From: Vibrio quintilis
GTDB lineage: Bacteria; Pseudomonadota; Gammaproteobacteria; Enterobacterales; Vibrionaceae
Direction of reading: 5' to 3'
DNA length: 64,000 bases
NCBI RefSeq assembly: GCF_024529975.1
Contig: NZ_AP024897.1
Coordinates: 4,030,001 to 4,094,000 of the forward strand
Shown: positions 60,088 through 64,000 of the stretch, piece by piece
Layout of the letters: each line of letters begins with the position of its first letter
Numbering within the stretch: position 1 is the stretch's first letter
The notes under the pieces: generated by a model
Database searches by the model: none
Told to the model about the DNA's origin: nothing
The model's input: only the letters and a program-made list of their open reading frames with translations
Translations under genes and position numbers: made by a program

Positions 60088-60191
60088 TTATTCACATATT
60101 TCTACTGTTTTATCATCGGATCTTTGCTGTTTTTACCCGGTTACCCACATATCATTCCACATTTATTGAAAAAAGCTATAAGTTATCCCCA
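60088..60191 (-). promoter_or_regulatory. DnaA-box cluster in the dnaA promoter region
   Basis: TTATTCACA at 60088-60096 matches the DnaA-box consensus TTATNCACA exactly. TTACCCACA (60141-60149) and TTATCCCCA (60183-60191) each differ from it by one base. GATC sites lie at 60059 to 60194 (several). The stretch lies between dnaA (leftward) and the ABC transporter (rightward), so it is likely the autoregulated dnaA promoter rather than oriC, which lacks room here and in vibrios is near mnmG/mioC. Confidence 0.7.
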
Positions 60192-60286
60192 GATCAACAA
60201 ATCTGGTTATGAGCCATAACATATCGTTATTTATTTTGTGGCTGACGAGACTAGAATAGCACCTCCAGAATTATTCGGAGCAAATC

Positions 60287-61036
60287 ATGAAAAAATGGTT
60301 AACCATCGCACTAGCCGCAGTTACATTAACAACATTCACAGCGCAGGCAACGACAGAAGTCAAAATCGGCATGTCAGGGCGCTATTTCCCGTTTACCTTT
60401 GTGAAACAAGGAAAACTGCAGGGATTTGAAGTCGATGTATGGAACGCGATTGGTCAACGGAACGATTACGATGTCAAATTCGTCACCGCAAACTTTTCCG
60501 GTCTGTTTGGACAGCTGGAAACCGGACGAATTGATACCATCTCAAACCAGATCACAGTGACAGAGAAACGCAAAGCAAAATACCTGTTCTCTGAACCCTA
60601 TGTAATTGATGGCGCTCAGTTGGCCGTCAGAAAAGGAAATGACAGCATTCATGGTCTTGCCGACCTGAAAGGTAAAACTGTCGCGGTCAACCTGGGATCA
60701 AATTTCGAACAATTGCTCAGAGCACATGATAAGGATGGTCAGATTGATATCCGGACTTATGATTCAAGTTTTGAACAGGATGTCGCATTAGGCCGTATTG
60801 ATGCCTTCGTGATGGATCGTTTATCCATCCTGGAAGTCATCCGTAAATCAGGTCTCCCGCTACAGCTTGCCGGACAGCCTTTTGAAACCATTGAAAATGC
60901 ATGGCCTTTCCTGAAAAATAAACATGGCGAAAAACTTCGGGATGACGTTAACCATGCACTGGAAGCTATGCGCGCAGATGGTACACTGAAGCAAATTTCT
61001 GAAAAATGGTTTAGTTCAGATATTACACAGCGCTAA
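60287..61036 (+). CDS. Amino-acid ABC transporter substrate-binding protein
   Basis: 249 aa with a Sec signal peptide (KKWLTIALAAVTLTTFTAQA, cleavage near 22). The mature part is a class 3 solute-binding domain of the polar-amino-acid family: VKIGMSGRYFPFTFVKQGKL, GFEVDVWNAIG, ISNQITVTEKRKAKYLFSEP and LADLKGKTVAVNLGSNFE. It is followed by a terminator-like hairpin and then the permease and ATPase, so it is the abundant first product of the importer. The homologous position in V. cholerae (VC0008-VC0010) also holds an amino-acid ABC transporter. Ligand probably cystine, glutamine or another polar amino acid; not resolved. Confidence 0.9.
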   Translation: MKKWLTIALAAVTLTTFTAQATTEVKIGMSGRYFPFTFVKQGKLQGFEVDVWNAIGQRNDYDVKFVTANFSGLFGQLETGRIDTISNQITVTEKRKAKYLFSEPYVIDGAQLAVRKGNDSIHGLADLKGKTVAVNLGSNFEQLLRAHDKDGQIDIRTYDSSFEQDVALGRIDAFVMDRLSILEVIRKSGLPLQLAGQPFETIENAWPFLKNKHGEKLRDDVNHALEAMRADGTLKQISEKWFSSDITQR

Positions 61037-61070
61037 ACTGATTTGATTGAATTCCGGTGACGGAAAACCG

Positions 61071-61127
61071 AAACCCACTGTATTGATAGTCGCTTCAGGC
61101 TAAATTACAGTGGGTTTTATTTTTATT
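61071..61127 (+). terminator. Intra-operon terminator-like hairpin after the binding protein
   Basis: AAACCCACTGTA pairs with TACAGTGGGTTT (12 bp) across a 23-base loop and is followed by TATTTTTATTC, then the permease starts 33 bp later. It probably ends or stabilises most transcripts after the binding-protein gene and lowers permease and ATPase expression. Confidence 0.7.
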
Positions 61128-61159
61128 CTTTTACCGGACAGAACAACGAAGACATAACT

Positions 61160-61831
61160 ATGCAATTTGATTTTCAGTATATGTTCGATTTGATACCGTA
61201 TTTACTCAAAAATCTCGGTACCACGATTGAACTGGCCGTATTGGGCATGATTCTGGCCCTAATCCTTTCTGTTATTGTTGCGAACATCCGTATTTTTAAG
61301 GTGTTCGGGCTGGATCCGCTCTGCCAGCTTTATATCAGCTATTTCAGAGGCACACCGTTACTGGTGCAGATGTTTCTGTTCTACTACGGCCTGCCGCAAA
61401 TCTTCCCCTTTATGGTTGGGTTAGATGCCTTTAGTGCCGCGGTGATTGCACTGACACTGCATTTTGCAGCTTATATGGCAGAAACCATTCGTGCAGCCAT
61501 CATGGGCATTGACAGAAGCCAGATGGAAGCAAGTTTATCTATCGGTATGACACAACAACAGGCAATGCGCCGGATCATTCTGCCTCAGGCGACCCGGATA
61601 GCCCTGCCTTCACTGATGAACTATTTCATCGATATGATCAAATCCACCTCGCTGGCCTTTACATTCGGTGTGGTTGAGATGATGGGCGCTGCACAAAACG
61701 AAGCTTCAACCTCTTACAAATTCTTTGAATCATTTCTGGCAGTCTCATTGATTTACTGGGTCGTCACGATCGTATTAACCCGGGTGCAAAGCTGGGCAGA
61801 GAATCAACTGAATAAGGCATATGCAAGATGA
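61160..61831 (+). CDS. Amino-acid ABC transporter permease
   Basis: 223 aa, His/Glu/Gln/Arg/opine family permease with about five hydrophobic segments. The opening [19 protein letters not shown] and the [20 protein letters not shown] segment are diagnostic; the EAA loop is [20 protein letters not shown]. It forms a homodimeric or heterodimeric channel with the following ATPase. Its end overlaps the ATPase start by 4 bp. Confidence 0.92.
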   Translation: MQFDFQYMFDLIPYLLKNLGTTIELAVLGMILALILSVIVANIRIFKVFGLDPLCQLYISYFRGTPLLVQMFLFYYGLPQIFPFMVGLDAFSAAVIALTLHFAAYMAETIRAAIMGIDRSQMEASLSIGMTQQQAMRRIILPQATRIALPSLMNYFIDMIKSTSLAFTFGVVEMMGAAQNEASTSYKFFESFLAVSLIYWVVTIVLTRVQSWAENQLNKAYAR

Positions 61832-62565
61832 TCAAGCTGACAAACATACATAAAAAATTCGGTCAGAGTGAAATACTGAAAGGCATCGATCTGGAGATCA
61901 ATCAAGGTGAAATCATCGTGATTATTGGTTCCAGCGGAACCGGAAAGTCCACCTTATTGCGTTGTATTAATTTTCTGGAACAAGCGGATCAGGGCAATAT
62001 CACCATTGATAATATCAGTGTGGACAGCAGCAACGCGACTCAGGCTGAAATATTACAGCTGCGCCGGAAAACCGGATTTGTCTTCCAGAACTATGCTTTA
62101 TTTGCGCATCTCACAGCAAAAGAAAACATCGCAGAGGGTTTGATCACCGTCCGGGGATGGAAAAAAGATCAGGCTTATGCCAAAGCGCTGGAAATTCTCA
62201 ACGATATCGGGCTTGGGGATAAAAGTGATCAATATCCGGCCTCCTTATCCGGCGGGCAACAACAGCGGGTCGGAATAGGTCGGGCGATGGCACTGGCGCC
62301 TGAGCTGCTGCTCTTTGATGAACCGACCTCCGCATTAGATCCTGAATGGGTTGGCGAGGTTTTATCACTCATGAAAAAGCTGGCTAAAGCGCATCAAACC
62401 ATGCTGGTCGTGACCCATGAAATGCAGTTTGCAAAAGAAGTGGCTGATCACGTGATCTTTATGGCTGACGGCCACATCGTTGAACAAGGATCTCCACAGG
62501 ATATCTTTCTTCATCCACAGGATATCCGGCTGCGTAAATTCTTAAATCAGGTCGGGATCGATTAA
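61828..62565 (+). CDS. Amino-acid ABC transporter ATP-binding protein
   Basis: 245 aa, GlnQ-like. Walker [20 protein letters not shown]-loop [15 protein letters not shown], signature [16 protein letters not shown], Walker [18 protein letters not shown] and switch His in [16 protein letters not shown]. Complete. Stop is followed within ten bases by the rpmH promoter. Confidence 0.93.
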   Translation: MIKLTNIHKKFGQSEILKGIDLEINQGEIIVIIGSSGTGKSTLLRCINFLEQADQGNITIDNISVDSSNATQAEILQLRRKTGFVFQNYALFAHLTAKENIAEGLITVRGWKKDQAYAKALEILNDIGLGDKSDQYPASLSGGQQQRVGIGRAMALAPELLLFDEPTSALDPEWVGEVLSLMKKLAKAHQTMLVVTHEMQFAKEVADHVIFMADGHIVEQGSPQDIFLHPQDIRLRKFLNQVGID

Positions 62566-62571
62566 GGATCC

Positions 62572-62599
62572 TTGAGATTTTGTCATCGCCACGTATAAT
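62572..62599 (+). promoter_or_regulatory. Sigma-70 promoter of rpmH
   Basis: TTGAGA at 62572-62577 and a perfect TATAAT at 62594-62599 are 16 bp apart. The start would be near 62606, giving an rpmH leader of about 210 bases. Confidence 0.75.
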
Positions 62600-62706
62600 C
62601 GGCCAACTACGCTTGTATAGGGAGGATATTTCGCCCGTCAGCGTATAAAAGAGTGAATGACTCGTTTTCTAATCATTGACACGTTTGTTGCCAGTGATTA
62701 CAATTC

Positions 62707-62756
62707 CGCCTCTTTGTTGAGAGGCGTCGGAAATGTTCCTCTTATATTAAGAGGAA
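62707..62756 (+). other. Tandem hairpins in the rpmH leader
   Basis: CGCCTCT-TTGTTG-AGAGGCG (62707-62726) and TTCCTCTTA-TAT-TAAGAGGAA (62736-62756) are two perfect stems 10 bases apart, about 65 bases before rpmH. There is no T-tract. They could be a leader regulatory structure for L34 or processing sites; I know of no named motif that matches. Confidence 0.5.
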
Positions 62757-62818
62757 TGGTAAAGCCCACGCCGGGTTTAACGAAAACCTAGAAACTACTG
62801 ATCAGTAAGGTAAATACA

Positions 62819-62953
62819 ATGAAACGCACTTTTCAACCTACAGTTCTGAAGCGCAAACGTACTCACGGTTTCCGTGCTCGTATGGCAACAAAGAACGGTC
62901 GTAAAGTTATTAACGCACGTCGTGCGAAAGGCCGTGCTCGCCTGTCAAAATAA
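62819..62953 (+). CDS. rpmH: 50S ribosomal protein L34
   Basis: 44 aa, highly basic: [20 protein letters not shown] is the N-terminal signature and it ends [10 protein letters not shown], as in nearly all bacteria. GTAAGGTAA lies about ten bases upstream of the ATG. It is directly followed by rnpA, the universal rpmH-rnpA pair, with 13 bp between. Confidence 0.98.
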
Positions 62954-62966
62954 TCCCAGATTAATT

Positions 62967-63323
62967 TTGAAAAAGTACGCTTTTCGTCGGGAGTTACGAT
63001 TGTTAACTCCCGAACATTATCGACATGTATTCCAGCAAGCACAAAGTGCTCGCTCGCCTCATTTCACTATCATTGCCAGAAAAAACTCCCTTTCTCATCC
63101 CAGACTGGGACTTGCCGTTCCTAAAAAGCAAATTAAAACTGCTGTCGCCCGGAATCGTTTTAAACGTCTTTCGCGTGAAAGTTTTCGTCTGAAACAACAC
63201 GAATTGCCCCACAAAGATTTTGTTGTCATCGCGAAAAAAAGTGCTCAGGAACTCAGCAATGAAGAAATAATGAAATTGTTTGATAAATTATGGCTACGCC
63301 TGTCTCGCCCCTCTCGTGGATAG
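62967..63323 (+). CDS. rnpA: Ribonuclease P protein component RnpA
   Basis: 118 aa protein subunit of RNase P, which trims the 5' ends of tRNA precursors. I set the start at TTG 62967-62969 (then [20 protein letters not shown]), because other vibrio RnpA proteins begin close to [15 protein letters not shown] and because an upstream ATG at 62874 lies inside rpmH in another frame. The RNR motif is in [15 protein letters not shown]. The end [13 protein letters not shown] overlaps the start of yidD by 34 bp. The RBS before the TTG is weak. Confidence 0.93.
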   Translation: MKKYAFRRELRLLTPEHYRHVFQQAQSARSPHFTIIARKNSLSHPRLGLAVPKKQIKTAVARNRFKRLSRESFRLKQHELPHKDFVVIAKKSAQELSNEEIMKLFDKLWLRLSRPSRG

Positions 63324-63547
63324 TCATCGGACTCGTTTATCTCTACAGATGGTTCATTAGCCCGCTGTTAGGTCCACGTTGCCGTTTTACACCAACCTGC
63401 TCTCAGTATGCGATAGAAGCGTTGAAAGCTCACGGTTTTGTAAAAGGATGTTGGTTAACAGGCAAACGTCTATTAAAATGCCACCCTTTAAACGAAGGTG
63501 GTTTTGATCCCGTACCACCAAACCGAAAACAAGACAGAGATAAATAA
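63290..63547 (+). CDS. yidD: Membrane protein insertion efficiency factor YidD
   Basis: 85 aa small basic protein that sits at the inner membrane and helps YidC-dependent insertion. Family features are [39 protein letters not shown] with three conserved Cys (including one further in [16 protein letters not shown]). It overlaps the end of rnpA and precedes yidC by 2 bp. Confidence 0.96.
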   Translation: MATPVSPLSWIVIGLVYLYRWFISPLLGPRCRFTPTCSQYAIEALKAHGFVKGCWLTGKRLLKCHPLNEGGFDPVPPNRKQDRDK

Positions 63548-63549
63548 TA

Positions 63550-64000
63550 ATGGATTCTCAACGTAATATCTTGTTAATCGCTTTTGCTCTGGTTTCTTTC
63601 CTGTTGTACCAAAACTGGCAGACAGCAAAGAACCCGGCACCACAAGCGGTTGAGCAGACACAATCAAGTAGTTCTATTCCTGCTCCGTCATCTGCTTCTG
63701 ATGAGTTTGAACCGCTCGCCGATCAGAATGTTGCAGGAAAAACCGTTATCGCGAAAACGGATGTATTGACTCTGTCCATCAGCACGGTCGGGGGAGATGT
63801 CATTTCAGCCAAACTGAACGATTATGCTCAGACTCTGAACTCAGAGCAGCCGTTCCAGCTACTGAAAGACACAAATGACCACCAGTTTATCGCTCAAAGC
63901 GGACTGATTGGCCCACAAGGGATTGATAAAAGTTCTGGCCGCGCCACTTATCAAACCACTCAGGATTCTTATCAGCTTGCTGAAGGGCAGGATGAACTGC
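63550..64000 (+). CDS. yidC: Membrane protein insertase YidC, N-terminal part (runs off window)
   Basis: The ATG at 63550-63552 opens MDSQRNILLIAFALVSFLLY, the first membrane helix of YidC, followed by a Gln/Ser/Pro-rich linker and the start of the periplasmic beta-sandwich (LTLSISTVGGDVISAKLNDY). About 150 residues are visible; the insertase core lies beyond the right edge. Order rpmH-rnpA-yidD-yidC confirms the call. Confidence 0.95.
   Translation, partial: MDSQRNILLIAFALVSFLLYQNWQTAKNPAPQAVEQTQSSSSIPAPSSASDEFEPLADQNVAGKTVIAKTDVLTLSISTVGGDVISAKLNDYAQTLNSEQPFQLLKDTNDHQFIAQSGLIGPQGIDKSSGRATYQTTQDSYQLAEGQDEL

Noticed and set aside
59983..60286. Chromosomal origin between dnaA and the ABC transporter
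   Set aside because: Only three boxes, no AT-rich 13-mer array, and vibrio chromosome 1 origins lie near mnmG/mioC, beyond this window.

Overview
The window looks like the origin-proximal part of the large chromosome of a Vibrio or close relative (Vibrionaceae). At the right end, in order, are gyrB-recF-dnaN-dnaA (leftward) and an amino-acid ABC transporter, rpmH, rnpA, yidD and yidC (rightward), the gene order I recall from the start of Vibrio cholerae chromosome 1. Further left are other vibrio-type neighbourhoods: glyQS next to a Mn exporter, the thiCEFSGH operon next to a long aminopeptidase P, tsrA, asnC, rsmJ and uspA/ftnA/uspB. The species is not identified.

Layout. 1-6.3 kb: a truncated secreted beta-helix protein, a HEAT-like membrane-anchored protein, and a tightly packed leftward four-gene cassette (aldolase fusion, HAD phosphatase, CMP-KDO-synthetase-like enzyme, unknown 428-aa protein) that looks like a small ulosonic-acid or surface-sugar pathway. 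6.5-12.6 kb: flavoprotein, stress genes (uspB, ftnA, uspA), a DMT transporter, rsmJ, asnC, tsrA. 12.8-21.1 kb: aminopeptidase P and thiamine synthesis under a TPP riboswitch. 21.1-26.3 kb: crcB, a small membrane protein, mneA with a yybP-ykoY Mn riboswitch, glyQS. 26.3-30.1 kb: DMT transporter, PhzF and Rid-family genes, avtA.

30.1-40.3 kb is the most striking part: a complete guanidine-utilisation operon (ABC importer, two DUF1989 carboxyguanidine deiminase subunits, biotin-dependent guanidine/urea carboxylase, allophanate hydrolase). It is preceded by a sigma-54 type promoter with phased NtrC-like sites and a guanidine-I (ykkC) riboswitch. A second riboswitch of a different class, guanidine-II (mini-ykkC, paired ACGA loops), sits inside the operon just before the carboxylase. 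The encoded route would be import, carboxylation, deimination to allophanate, then ammonia and CO2.

40.3-53.1 kb is accessory: a higBA toxin-antitoxin pair, an SF2 helicase with apparent membrane segments, nickel importer nikABCDE, periplasmic methionine sulfoxide repair msrPQ, and a chemoreceptor. Two copies of a vibrio-type palindromic repeat flank this part. 53.1-64 kb: ibpA with a ROSE-like RNA thermometer and sigma-32 type promoter, the replication genes with DnaA boxes upstream of dnaA, the amino-acid ABC transporter and the rpmH-rnpA-yidD-yidC block, which runs off the right edge. No rRNA, tRNA, CRISPR array, insertion sequence or prophage was seen. All family calls come from reading the sequence, without database searches.
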